Origin: Candidatus Gastranaerophilales bacterium
Lineage (GTDB): Bacteria; Cyanobacteriota; Vampirovibrionia; Gastranaerophilales; Gastranaerophilaceae
NCBI GenBank assembly: GCA_944327255.1
Contig: CALVHA010000004.1
Span: 47,777-111,776 of the forward strand
Reading direction: 5' to 3'
Length of the DNA: 64,000 nt
Position numbers and translations under genes: made by a program. Below the pieces are notes generated by a model. That model had not been told where the DNA came from and made no database searches. It saw nothing but the letters and a program-made list of their open reading frames with translations. Positions 25,513-33,734 of the stretch are shown here, in pieces. Each line of letters starts with the position of its first letter. Positions within the stretch are counted from its first letter, which is position 1.

Positions 25513-26209
25513 ATATCCCTACGCTTAAGCCTGCACAAAGATTAATCCCCTGTCCAGTAATCCCCTTTGCATCATCAGAAAGGAGATATCGCACAAGTTT
25601 TGCAACCTCTTGAGGCTTTACGAAACGTTTTTGAGGGATACACTCCACTATTTCTTCTTTCGAAAAATTACTTTCTTCAATAGAATTAATACCTAAATCT
25701 GTCTCGACCCAACCTGGATTAATAGTATTAACCGTAATGTTATATTCAGCAAGTTCAAGAGCCAAAGCCTTAGTTAATCCAAGTAACCCAGCCTTTGATG
25801 CGGAATATAAACTTGCATTAGCTTCACCCATTACACCTGAAATCGAGCCAATATTTATAATTCTTCCCCATCCATTTTTTTTCATAAGCGGTACAACTGT
25901 TGAAATAAGTTTAGTTGGAGCTATAAGGTTTGTAGAATAAATTCGTTCAATAGAACAATCATCCATACTATCTATTCCCCCATAAACATATTCTCCAGCG
26001 TTATTTATGAGAACATTAATTTGTTTTTTTAAAATAAAATCGCATAATATTTCACTCTTATCGCACAAATCACAAGCACAATAATCAAACCCCAAAGCTT
26101 TAAGAGCATCTTCATTTCTTCCAGCAATAAAAACTTGTCCCAAATCAACAAGTTCCTCGACGATAGCTTTTCCTATACCTTTTGTAGCACCTGTAACCAA
26201 TATATTCAT
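25511..26209 (-). CDS. Short-chain dehydrogenase/reductase (FabG-like)
   Basis: A 232-residue Rossmann-fold oxidoreductase. It has the TGATKGIGKAI cofactor loop at the N-terminus, NNAGEYVYGG, the catalytic Ser in INIGSISGVMG and YSASKAGLLGL for Tyr-x3-Lys. NTINPGWVETDL and the LLSDDAKGITGQGINLCAG ending are typical of 3-oxoacyl-ACP reductase-like SDRs. The ATG at 26209 is used: it overlaps the tcdA stop as ATGA and has GGAGAAATT before it. An isolated FabG-like enzyme cannot be given a substrate; no other fatty-acid genes are nearby. Confidence 0.85.
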   Translation of the reverse strand: MNILVTGATKGIGKAIVEELVDLGQVFIAGRNEDALKALGFDYCACDLCDKSEILCDFILKKQINVLINNAGEYVYGGIDSMDDCSIERIYSTNLIAPTKLISTVVPLMKKNGWGRIINIGSISGVMGEANASLYSASKAGLLGLTKALALELAEYNITVNTINPGWVETDLGINSIEESNFSKEEIVECIPQKRFVKPQEVAKLVRYLLSDDAKGITGQGINLCAGLSVGI

Positions 26210-26955
26210 AATTTCTCCATTAAATCTCTTACAATATATGAAGCCATAAATATCCCCGCACAACTTGCAACAAACGGAGTTGATGCAGGTGTAATCTTTG
26301 AAAACTCAATGTGTTCTCCCAAATTAGTCGTAATTCTTTCAGTCTCTGATATTTTTTTCAGCGACAATGGCTTTTCATGGCTTACAACAACTGTTATTCC
26401 TTCCGTAATATCTCGTTTTTTTAGCTGATAGATAATATTTGAGACAAAAGGAGTATTTTTATTTTCAATTTCACTAATATCACAAATATAAAGCTTTGTA
26501 GGATCGACACGATTACCAGCCCCCATAGAGCTTATGACCGGAATATTATTTTTGACACAATATTCTATAAGTGAAATTTTAGATCTCATAGTGTCAATAG
26601 CATCAGCCACATAATCCGCTTCTATTTTGTAATTATTTCCAGTAAAAAAATCATCAATTACATTAATATTAATGTTAGGATTAATATCTTTCAGGCGATT
26701 TTCAAAGAGACAGGCTTTTTGTTGTCCAATAGTTGAATGAAGTGCAACAAGCTGACGATTAATATTAGAAAGACTGACTGAATCAAAATCAATAATCGTT
26801 AATTCTCCAATACCACTTCTTGCGAGAGCTTCAGCACAAAAACCTCCAACACCACCAAGCCCGAAGATAGCAACATGCTTTTCAGCTAAAAGTTTTTGAG
26901 CATCAGTTCCCCAGTATAGTTCATTTCTGGAAAAAATATTATCTGATTCAGACAT
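26206..26955 (-). CDS. tcdA: tRNA threonylcarbamoyladenosine dehydratase
   Basis: TcdA (CsdL) is an E1-like enzyme that dehydrates t6A37 in tRNA to the cyclic form ct6A. The 249-residue length and the start FSRNELYWGTDAQKLL fit the family. HVAIFGLGGVGGFCAEALARSGIG is the ATP-binding loop, followed by DFDSVSLSNINRQ, and VADAIDTMRSKISLIEYC and ISSMGAGNRVDPTKL are family segments. The ThiF/MoeB relatives have extra CxxC zinc sites that are absent here. It sits between secG (8 nt) and the SDR (4-bp overlap). TsaD, which makes its substrate, is at 4.7 kb. Confidence 0.85.
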   Translation of the reverse strand: MSESDNIFSRNELYWGTDAQKLLAEKHVAIFGLGGVGGFCAEALARSGIGELTIIDFDSVSLSNINRQLVALHSTIGQQKACLFENRLKDINPNININVIDDFFTGNNYKIEADYVADAIDTMRSKISLIEYCVKNNIPVISSMGAGNRVDPTKLYICDISEIENKNTPFVSNIIYQLKKRDITEGITVVVSHEKPLSLKKISETERITTNLGEHIEFSKITPASTPFVASCAGIFMASYIVRDLMEKL

Positions 26956-26963
26956 AATAAAAC

Positions 26964-27188
26964 TTACTTAATTAAACCAAATCCCAATAGGAAAGTACAA
27001 ATGAGGAATATAGCAGCAATAATGCCAGTAATTTTATTAAGTCCTTTTTCCGCACTTTTTTGGGAAGAAAATATTTGTGAAGCGCCACCAATTCCTGCAA
27101 TTCCATCACCTTTCGGATCATGAAGCAAAATTAAAATTATAAGCAAAATAGAAGTAATTATCTGTATAGTCCAAACAAAAGTCAACAT
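26964..27188 (-). CDS. secG: Preprotein translocase subunit SecG
   Basis: A 74-residue protein with two transmembrane helices (about 2-22 and 52-72) and the conserved cytosolic loop LLHDPKGDGIAGIGGASQIF, which identifies SecG of the SecYEG channel. It is embedded in a leftward operon: the NUDIX gene ends 4 nt before its start and tcdA begins 8 nt after its stop. Confidence 0.92.
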   Translation of the reverse strand: MLTFVWTIQIITSILLIILILLHDPKGDGIAGIGGASQIFSSQKSAEKGLNKITGIIAAIFLICTFLLGFGLIK

Positions 27189-27191
27189 ATT

Positions 27192-27875
27192 TTATTTTTT
27201 CTCCTTTTTATTAGAAATGAAATGAGCTCTTTTAGAATTAAGCTGAATATTTTCAAATGTATACAACCTTGCAGGACGTTTTGAAGACGATTTTGTAAAT
27301 TCATCCAATTCAATAAGTCCTGGAGTAGAAAGAGCTTTTTTCCTGAAATTACGTTTATCTAAATTCTTTTCCATAATGAGCTCATAAGATTTTTGCATTT
27401 CTGTCAGTGTAAACTTTTCATTCAAAAGTTGATAAGCGACAGGACAAATTTCTAATCTTTCTCTTGTACGCTTTAGCGAATATTCGATAATCTCCTTATG
27501 GTCGAATGCAAGAGGCGGGAGGCTGGATACTTTATGCCAACCAAGTTCTGGCGAAGATATAATCTTAATATCCTCAGCTCTTACAAGAGCAAAGTATGCA
27601 CATGTAATAACTCTTGAATTAGGGTGACGAAGAGGATCCCCGAAAGTATACAATTGTTCAAGATAAATATTATCAACATTAGTACGCTCTTTCAAAACTC
27701 TCAGAGCGGCCTGATCAAGATTTTCGGAAAGTCTTACATAACCTCCCGGAATTGCCCATTTATCTTTAAAGGGCTCATTTAAACGTTTAACAAGCAACAC
27801 TTGAATTGCATTGTTAATAATAGTCAAAATAACTACGTCAACTGTAATTTCATGTGTTTTAGTTTCATTAAACAT
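27192..27875 (-). CDS. NUDIX-fold protein with C-terminal winged helix (NrtR-like regulator)
   Basis: A 227-residue protein. The N-terminal NUDIX domain (IDVVILTIINNAIQVLLVKR, WAIPGGYV) has a degenerate Nudix box: the REUxEE core reads RVLKERT, so the usual catalytic glutamates are missing. The C-terminal half (LTLTEMQKSYELIMEKNLDKRNFRKKAL, then a basic hairpin and RPARLYTF) matches the winged-helix DNA-binding domain of NrtR-type regulators, which sense ADP-ribose and control NAD metabolism genes. Start ATG at 27875 with GGGAAAGAGAT upstream. Direct repeats and a palindrome at 27910-27960 could be its own operator. No NAD genes are in the window, so the regulon is unknown. Confidence 0.75.
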   Translation of the reverse strand: MFNETKTHEITVDVVILTIINNAIQVLLVKRLNEPFKDKWAIPGGYVRLSENLDQAALRVLKERTNVDNIYLEQLYTFGDPLRHPNSRVITCAYFALVRAEDIKIISSPELGWHKVSSLPPLAFDHKEIIEYSLKRTRERLEICPVAYQLLNEKFTLTEMQKSYELIMEKNLDKRNFRKKALSTPGLIELDEFTKSSSKRPARLYTFENIQLNSKRAHFISNKKEKK

Positions 27876-27909
27876 AATATCTCTTTCCCTAATTAAATAA
27901 TACAATAAA

Positions 27910-27960
27910 AATATTTTTTTACATAAGTTAATATATTAAATTGTTAATATTTTTTTACAT
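27910..27960. repeat. 15-bp direct repeats flanking a 12-bp palindrome (candidate operator)
   Basis: AATATTTTTTTACAT occurs identically at 27910-27924 and 27946-27960, with start points 36 bp apart. Between them lies the perfect palindrome TTAATATATTAA (27928-27939). The block is in the divergent region between the NrtR-like regulator gene and the transglycosylase-like gene, where an autoregulatory operator would be expected. AT-rich chance similarity cannot be excluded. Confidence 0.4.
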
Positions 27961-28030
27961 CATAAGTGCATTAATAGCAATTTTTAGTGATAAAAAAACT
28001 TTATATAAATAAAGGATAACAGGGGAAATT

Positions 28031-29074
28031 ATGTACGGATGTTATTGGAGATATAACAATACATTAAACTGGCTGCTCGGCACAAGCATGTTCTTTGGTA
28101 TGCTTTCGAATATTCTTTCACCCAGACAGGGGTATTATTCTTTTAATACACCGATTTTTTCATATCCGCAATATCCGGAAACATATTCTTCTTACACTCC
28201 TGTAGAGAGATTTCCATCACAAAGAACGCAAAATTATATGTATGTTGGGAATACTTTACAAACGGTTTTAGAAACTGGAATATCTGACTCAGCATATCAA
28301 CCACAAGGGACATTAGCAAGCATAATAAACAGTAAACCTGATAATTACGATCTGGTTGGAAACACTTTAACATCACTTACTAATACAAATTCTGTAAACA
28401 GTCAAATTCAGTCGGAAACAACTCAGACTCCCTCACAGAATATTTCTTCAAGTATCTCAAGTAATATAATACCTGAAGAAATTCAAACAGTTTCAGAGGT
28501 GACAGAAGAAACGGAAGAAATTCAAAATAACACAGTCGAAGGAAGTTCATATATTGCAAGACACGGGAATAAAGTTACCCCGAGCACCGCGATTGTAAAC
28601 CGAGTTAAAGAAATTGCACAAACAATTAACTGTGATTATAAAGACCTAATGGGGCTTATTTTCTGCGAATCATCCTTCAAAACTGTCCCAGATAACTGGA
28701 ACGGGAATTCAGCAGTTGGGTTAATCCAATTTACGGATATTAATATTAACGATTTAAATAATGTATACGGAACGAATTTAACAAAACAAAAAATTGCAAG
28801 AATGTCTGCTCTTGAACAGTTGGATTGGGCAGAAAAATCTCTTTTAAGAGCAAAACAAATTGCAGGATTTCCAAGTTCGCACAGATTAAGCGCAAGCGAA
28901 TTATACGCAATAAACTATGCCCCTGCAAATGCAAAAAGAAAGGATTATATAACCAGAAAAGGTGACGGATTATACGAAGGGAATGAAGGACTCGATTTAA
29001 ATAAAAATGGTAAAATAACACACTCGGAACTTGCAAAAAAAATTGAACAAGGAAGTCTCAATGTAGTTTGCTAA
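28031..29074 (+). CDS. Lytic transglycosylase-like protein with C-terminal EF-hand
   Basis: A 347-residue, probably exported protein. A hydrophobic segment at about 12-28 could be a signal anchor. A long Ser/Thr/Gln/Asn-rich linker follows (about 30-175), then a lysozyme-like SLT-type domain. The segment LMGLIFCESSFKTVPDNWNGNSAVGLIQFT carries the catalytic glutamate and the GLIQ motif typical of these peptidoglycan-cleaving folds, and ALEQLDWAEKSL and LYAINYAPANA are later conserved helices. Near the C-terminus DLNKNGKITHSEL is a canonical calcium-binding EF-hand loop. The ATG has GGGGAAATT upstream. It lies just before minC and may act in cell-wall turnover at division, but that is only positional. 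Confidence 0.65.
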   Translation: MYGCYWRYNNTLNWLLGTSMFFGMLSNILSPRQGYYSFNTPIFSYPQYPETYSSYTPVERFPSQRTQNYMYVGNTLQTVLETGISDSAYQPQGTLASIINSKPDNYDLVGNTLTSLTNTNSVNSQIQSETTQTPSQNISSSISSNIIPEEIQTVSEVTEETEEIQNNTVEGSSYIARHGNKVTPSTAIVNRVKEIAQTINCDYKDLMGLIFCESSFKTVPDNWNGNSAVGLIQFTDININDLNNVYGTNLTKQKIARMSALEQLDWAEKSLLRAKQIAGFPSSHRLSASELYAINYAPANAKRKDYITRKGDGLYEGNEGLDLNKNGKITHSELAKKIEQGSLNVVC

Positions 29075-29171
29075 ACATGTCTCGCAACAATTCTCAATAA
29101 TTCATTGCTATCGTTTTTTTTTTCGGTTATCGTCAAAGAAAAGATATATTTATGTTTAGGAAGGAAAATTA

Positions 29172-30041
29172 ATGGACAAGGGATACGTAGAAAACGGATT
29201 TATCGTTGATTTGGCACACTCTAAAAAAACGTCCGAGGTTATTTATGAATTGAGCAAAATTCTTGATATGCCAGAAGCAAAGCATAAAAAAATTTGTCTT
29301 AAACTTGGGGAGATGCATCTTACAGAACCCGAGCTCGTAAGTATTAAAGCTTTAATCGAAACAATGGATTCCGAAATAGAATTTATCAGTACAACATCTG
29401 AAATCACACAATCTTCCGCAAAGGATTTAGGAATAGAAATTTCACAGCTCGGAACTGTTTTACCTGCATTAGATATTTCTGCAAGCGACGAAAGAAATGA
29501 AACAGTTAATGCAGAATTAGAGACAGCATTAGATAAAATATTTGGCAATGGGGATTTTGAAGAACGTTATCCAGAAAAAGAAGAAATTTCCGATACAACT
29601 GATGTCGTAGAAGGAGATATACAGGTTGTGGAGTTTGAAGAAGCCGAAGACCTTGAAGAGCTTCGTAAAAATGACAGAGAAACTGAAAAACTTCCGACGT
29701 TATACATTCATAGAACTCTGCGCTCAGGGCAAAGTATTTCGTCAGAAGGGAATATCGTAATTATAGGAGACGTAAATCCCGGTGCCGAAATCATAGCCAA
29801 AGGAGATATAACCGTTTGGGGCATATTGGGAGGAATTGCACATGCAGGTTCTGACGGAAATATTTACTCCAAAATAAGAGCATTAAAATTAAATGCTATC
29901 CAAATCCGTATAGGAAACATTTTTGCAAGAAGACCTGATACGGTAAACACTCCATACATCCACAGAACAGATTCTTTCGTTCCAGAAGAGGCTCGCGTTC
30001 ATAAAAAACATATTATGATTTATAAATTACACGAAGCATAA
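29172..30041 (+). CDS. minC: Septum site-determining protein MinC
   Basis: MinC inhibits FtsZ polymerisation and is positioned by MinD. The 289-residue protein has an N-terminal alpha/beta domain (residues 1-105), a long acidic linker (about 110-170) and the C-terminal beta-helical domain that binds MinD: RSGQSISSEGNIVIIGDVNPGAEIIAKGDITVWGILGGIAHAG, then LKLNAIQIRIGNIFARRPD. The RSGQ..IVIxGDVNPGAEI segment is the MinC signature. AAGGAAAATTA precedes the ATG. minD and minE follow on the same strand as an operon. The acidic linker is longer than usual. Confidence 0.93.
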   Translation: MDKGYVENGFIVDLAHSKKTSEVIYELSKILDMPEAKHKKICLKLGEMHLTEPELVSIKALIETMDSEIEFISTTSEITQSSAKDLGIEISQLGTVLPALDISASDERNETVNAELETALDKIFGNGDFEERYPEKEEISDTTDVVEGDIQVVEFEEAEDLEELRKNDRETEKLPTLYIHRTLRSGQSISSEGNIVIIGDVNPGAEIIAKGDITVWGILGGIAHAGSDGNIYSKIRALKLNAIQIRIGNIFARRPDTVNTPYIHRTDSFVPEEARVHKKHIMIYKLHEA

Positions 30042-30116
30042 TTAAAATAAGGATAGATGGATATGACATTAACATGTGAAAAAGAACAGAAACAAGATAT
30101 AAAAAAAGGAGATATA

Positions 30117-30932
30117 ATGAGCGGTCGCGTAATAGTTATTACTTCCGGCAAGGGTGGCGTCGGGAAAACCACGACAAATGCCAATATAGGTACTGCACTT
30201 GCTAAAACCGGGAAAAAAGTCGTTATGATCGATACTGATCTTGGGCTTAGAAATTTAGATTTACTCTTAGGTCTAGAAAACAGAATTGTATACACAATTG
30301 TAGATGTAGTGGAAGAACGTTGCAAATTAAAACAGGCATTGGTTAAAGATAAGAAAAATCCTAACTTATGTCTGCTTGCCGCAGCGCAAACACGTGATAA
30401 AACAGCTGTAACTGAAGAACAGTTAAAAGATATATGCGAAGAATTAAAAAAAGATTTTGACTTTATTCTTGTAGATTGCCCTGCAGGTATTGAACAGGGA
30501 TTCCAAAATGCAGTTGCCGGTGCATCAGAGGCAATTGTTGTTACGACACCTGAAATGTCCGCTGTTCGTGATGCAGACAGAATTATCGGATTACTTGAAG
30601 CAAGAGAAGAAATTAAGTCATACAGGTTACTTTTAAATCGTGTAAGACCTAATATGATAAAGTCAAACGACATGATGAGTGTAGATGATGTTGTTGAAAT
30701 TTTATCTGCACAATTAATCGGGATAATTCCTGAAGATACTGGAATAATCACTTCAACGAATAAAGGGGAGCCGATTGTTAATGACGAAAAATCTCTGGCA
30801 GGTCAGGCTTATAGAAACGTTGCAAAAAGAATTATTGGAGAAGATGTTCCTTTCCTTAATCTTGAAGAAGAAACCGGCGTTGTTGCAAAGGTAAAGAAAT
30901 TTTTTGCCGGTTTAATCGGTAAGGAGAAGTAA
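30117..30932 (+). CDS. minD: Septum site-determining ATPase MinD
   Basis: MinD is the ParA-type ATPase that oscillates on the inner membrane and recruits MinC. The deviant Walker A KGGVGKTT spans 12-19, with DTDLGLRNLDLLLGLENRIVYT next. DFILVDCPAGIEQGF is Walker B and VVTTPEMSAVRDADR is typical. The C-terminus (VVAKVKKFFAGLIG) is the amphipathic membrane-targeting helix. The ATG at 30117 is chosen because AAAAGGAGATATA precedes it and MSGRVIVITSGKGG is the family start; two earlier ATGs would add an unsupported 20-residue leader. minE starts 2 nt after the stop. Confidence 0.97.
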   Translation: MSGRVIVITSGKGGVGKTTTNANIGTALAKTGKKVVMIDTDLGLRNLDLLLGLENRIVYTIVDVVEERCKLKQALVKDKKNPNLCLLAAAQTRDKTAVTEEQLKDICEELKKDFDFILVDCPAGIEQGFQNAVAGASEAIVVTTPEMSAVRDADRIIGLLEAREEIKSYRLLLNRVRPNMIKSNDMMSVDDVVEILSAQLIGIIPEDTGIITSTNKGEPIVNDEKSLAGQAYRNVAKRIIGEDVPFLNLEEETGVVAKVKKFFAGLIGKEK

Positions 30933-30933
30933 G

Positions 30934-31473
30934 ATGAAAGATATATTTACAGATTTATATAATAAAGTTCTCGGCTTCTTCCGCCAATCAGAAGATAAAC
31001 AAGAAGCAAGCGCAAAAGAAGTTGCCTGCAACAGATTAAAATTTGTTTTAATGCAGGATAGAACAAACCTTACCCCTGAATTAATGGATAGAATGCGTAG
31101 AGAATTAATTGAACTTCTATCAAGATATGTAGAAATGGATAAAGAAGCTCTGGAACTCGGGTTTGAGCAAGAAGGAAATCAAATGGCATTAATGCTTTCT
31201 ATTCCTGTATTAAGAGCTCGAGATGAAGCTGAAATTGAGGCAACACTTGCTGAAGAAGATGCTAAAAAAGTAGAAGTAGAAGATCAAGGAGAAGAAGCTT
31301 CTGATAAATCAGATGAAACTTTATCCGAAGAAGAAAGCACAAATGAAGACTCCGAAGTAAATGATGAAGATGAAAATTTACAAAATGAGCAAGAAGAAAA
31401 TATTGAAATTTCTGAAGAAGAAGTAACGGAAGAACCAAAAACTTCCAAAAAGAAGAAAAAAGTATCAAATTAA
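30934..31473 (+). CDS. minE: Cell division topological specificity factor MinE with acidic C-terminal extension
   Basis: MinE stimulates MinD ATPase and keeps division at mid-cell. The first 105 residues are a normal MinE: an amphipathic N-terminal helix (FTDLYNKVLGFF), the anti-MinCD segment (SAKEVACNRLKFVLMQDRTNLTPE) and the dimerisation fold ending in ALMLSIPVLRARDEAE. Residues about 106-170 are almost entirely Glu/Asp/Ser/Asn, then a Lys-rich tip (KTSKKKKKV). Typical MinE is about 85-95 residues, so the extension doubles it. It starts 2 nt after minD with GGTAAGGAG upstream and ends on a terminator. Confidence 0.9.
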   Translation: MKDIFTDLYNKVLGFFRQSEDKQEASAKEVACNRLKFVLMQDRTNLTPELMDRMRRELIELLSRYVEMDKEALELGFEQEGNQMALMLSIPVLRARDEAEIEATLAEEDAKKVEVEDQGEEASDKSDETLSEEESTNEDSEVNDEDENLQNEQEENIEISEEEVTEEPKTSKKKKKVSN

Positions 31474-31498
31474 AAAGCGGATTCAAATCCGCTTTTTA
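31472..31498 (+). terminator. Terminator of the min operon
   Basis: AAAAAGCGGATT/AATCCGCTTTTT stem overlapping the minE stop codon. Confidence 0.85.
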
Positions 31499-31567
31499 AT
31501 TTTTGAATAAAATCCGATTTACTTGTAAAAATTTTAAGTTTATAGTATATTACAGTCAGGGGTATAA

Positions 31568-32515
31568 GTGGAAGATAAGAGTAAATTGGATTTAGACGCA
31601 ATAGCAAAAGAATGCAATTTGTTTGATGATACTAATGAAGACGATGTAGTATCAAAGATTAAAGCTCTTGATGAGATATATGAAAAGGATAATCTCGTTC
31701 AAATCTATAACCATTTTTTAAGCATATGCAAAACTCCGAATATATTATCTGAACTCATAAGATGTGAGGATAAAATAAGAGATAAATCATCTCTCCCTGT
31801 ACTTATAGATTTACTATTACTTAATCCTGATAAAGCAGATAGAGAAGAGTTTACAAATGTTCGCGTAATGTGTGCAAAAGCAATTGCAAATTTAAAAGAC
31901 ACATCTGCAGTAAATTCATTATTATATTGTTTAAACAACAAAGATGAAAATTACAAAGTCAGATTTGCCTGCGCGGATGCTCTTGGAAAAATCGGCGATA
32001 AATATGCAGTTGCCCCACTAATAGATGTTGTTAAAGATGAAAATGAGCGTTCCATTTATCTAAGGGAATCTGCAGCGTCAGCACTTGGTATGCTCGGGGA
32101 TTTAAGAGCAATTGATCCTCTTGTGAGTATTCTGGAAACCAAACAGGGAATTTTAGATAAATTTACATTTTTAAAAGAGAGGGTTATAGAAGCCTTAGGG
32201 AAACTAAAATTAAACAATAATGAAAGAGTCTTTAATGCATTAAAACGTTCATTAATGGATGAGTCATCACAAATAAGAATTAATGCGATAGAAGCATTAA
32301 TGGAAAGCGAAAACCCTAAGGCGTATAATATTATAAAAGAATGCCTTCATGACAAAGATAATGAAGTTAAAAAAAATGCATTGATAGCGCTTTATAATCT
32401 TTCAGACAGAAGGATTCTGGATGAAGTAATAGAATCCTCTGATTATAATGACTTTTTGAAAATGGAAGCAGTCTCTATTATTGATGAATACGAAATAGAG
32501 GATAACGATGAATAA
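31568..32515 (+). CDS. HEAT-repeat protein (PBS-lyase type repeats)
   Basis: A 315-residue soluble alpha-solenoid. Repeats of about 30-35 residues are visible from residue 95 on: VMCAKAIANLKDTSAVNSLLYCLNNKDENYKVRFACADALGKIGDKYAVAPLIDVV, ESAASALGMLGDLRAIDPLVSIL, and IRINAIEALMESENPKAYNIIKECLHDKD are successive units. Such repeats bind proteins; related ones occur in phycobilisome lyases and many scaffold proteins, so no enzymatic function is implied. Start is GTG with CAGGGG upstream. The last 8 bp overlap queC, so the two are translationally coupled. Confidence 0.8.
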   Translation: MEDKSKLDLDAIAKECNLFDDTNEDDVVSKIKALDEIYEKDNLVQIYNHFLSICKTPNILSELIRCEDKIRDKSSLPVLIDLLLLNPDKADREEFTNVRVMCAKAIANLKDTSAVNSLLYCLNNKDENYKVRFACADALGKIGDKYAVAPLIDVVKDENERSIYLRESAASALGMLGDLRAIDPLVSILETKQGILDKFTFLKERVIEALGKLKLNNNERVFNALKRSLMDESSQIRINAIEALMESENPKAYNIIKECLHDKDNEVKKNALIALYNLSDRRILDEVIESSDYNDFLKMEAVSIIDEYEIEDNDE

Positions 32516-33170
32516 TAAATCCATAATACTTCTCTCCGGGGGATTGGACTCTTTAGTAAGTCTCGGAGTATGTAAAACAGAATACAATGTAGAATTGGCA
32601 TTAACTTTTGATTACGGCCAAAAAGCCGCAAATTCTGAAATTTCTACATCAAAAAAAATATGCGATTACTACAATATTAAGCATAAAGTAATTCAACTTG
32701 ACTGGTTAAAAGAAATTACGCATACTGCACTTGTCTCAGATAAAGAACTGCCTGAAGGGATTGAGAATCCAATAGAATCAGCAAAAGCCGTATGGGTTCC
32801 AAACAGGAACGGTCTTTTTCTTAATATCGCCGGAAGTTTTGCTGACAGCGAAAATTACACTCATATAATTTTGGGAGCAAATAAAGAAGAAGGAGAAACA
32901 TTCCCCGATAATACACAAGAATTCGCAGACAGGGTTAATGCAGCATTTGAATATTCTACCCTGAATAAACCTAAAGTACTTGTACCCTTGATAAATTATG
33001 ACAAAAATGATATAGTAAATTTAGCATTGAAAAATAATTTACCTTTAGAACTTGTAAAAAGTTGTTACAACGGCGGGGAAAAACATTGCGGAGTATGCGA
33101 GTCTTGTACACGATTAAAAAATGCTCTAAAAAATAACGGAGATACACATTATATAAAAATACTTTTTTAG
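32508..33170 (+). CDS. queC: 7-cyano-7-deazaguanine (preQ0) synthase
   Basis: QueC converts 7-carboxy-7-deazaguanine to preQ0 with ATP and ammonia, in the queuosine tRNA pathway. The protein has the PP-loop LLSGGLDSLVSLG at 8-20, the GANKEEGETFPDN segment and the C-terminal zinc site CYNGGEKHCGVCESC with four cysteines. The 220-residue length is normal. It overlaps the HEAT gene by 8 bp and is followed after 8 nt by the DUF366 gene. queD, queE, queF and tgt are not present nearby, so these lie elsewhere, or preQ0/preQ1 is obtained differently. Confidence 0.95.
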   Translation: MNNKSIILLSGGLDSLVSLGVCKTEYNVELALTFDYGQKAANSEISTSKKICDYYNIKHKVIQLDWLKEITHTALVSDKELPEGIENPIESAKAVWVPNRNGLFLNIAGSFADSENYTHIILGANKEEGETFPDNTQEFADRVNAAFEYSTLNKPKVLVPLINYDKNDIVNLALKNNLPLELVKSCYNGGEKHCGVCESCTRLKNALKNNGDTHYIKILF

Positions 33171-33178
33171 GTTAGAGA

Positions 33179-33733
33179 ATGGAAACAAGATTACTAGAAA
33201 ACGAAATTAAATATGAAGGATTCCAGCTTTCTCCTCACTGGATTTATAAAAACTTCAAAATTCAAGGGGATGCAACTGTCGCATTTATCGGAGAATGTGA
33301 TGTTAAGTTGGATGAAATGGTTGATATCGAAGATGTGATAAATAACGAACCAATTTACAGTAAATCTATGCTAAGCTTTATATCTGAGCAATTTAATATA
33401 GGATTGGTAGAGGGCGTTTTCAGACAAAGACTTTTAATTTGTATAATAAAAGAAGCTCTTGAAAAACGTGGAATAAAACTAACAAGAAGTGGAGATGATT
33501 TGTACGTAAATAATAAAAAACTAACCGTTTCTATTGCAACAAAATCTACGACATCGGTTCTAATCCACACAGGCATAAATATCATTTCAACTGGTGCACC
33601 GATAGACGCATGCGGATTGGAAAATGATCTTGGCATTACCGATATAAAAGAATTTGCCAATGAGATACTTAAAAATTATGCAAATGAATTACAGGATATA
33701 GTACAAGCCAGTACTAAGGTTAGAGGAGTATAA
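33179..33733 (+). CDS. DUF366 family protein
   Basis: A 184-residue soluble protein that resembles DUF366 (recalled from segments such as GDATVAFIGECDVKLDEMVD, KSMLSFISEQFN and IHTGINIISTGAPIDACGLEDL-like). Its function is unknown; the middle (RQRLLICIIKEAL) and the small-residue-rich strand VLIHTGINI suggest a ligand-binding alpha/beta fold. It lies 8 nt after queC and 1 nt before a SPOR protein gene. The consistent tight packing with queC could mean a role with deazaguanine or tRNA metabolism, but I have no direct evidence. Confidence 0.55.
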   Translation: METRLLENEIKYEGFQLSPHWIYKNFKIQGDATVAFIGECDVKLDEMVDIEDVINNEPIYSKSMLSFISEQFNIGLVEGVFRQRLLICIIKEALEKRGIKLTRSGDDLYVNNKKLTVSIATKSTTSVLIHTGINIISTGAPIDACGLENDLGITDIKEFANEILKNYANELQDIVQASTKVRGV

Positions 33734-33734
33734 A

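Noticed and set aside
26135..26428. Rightward frame opposite tcdA and the SDR
   Set aside because: Shadow of two conserved genes on the other strand.
30020..30751. Leftward open frame of about 240 codons opposite minC/minD
   Set aside because: It is a long shadow frame antisense to a clearly conserved minD; its sequence is low-complexity Ser/Ile/Leu and has no ribosome site.
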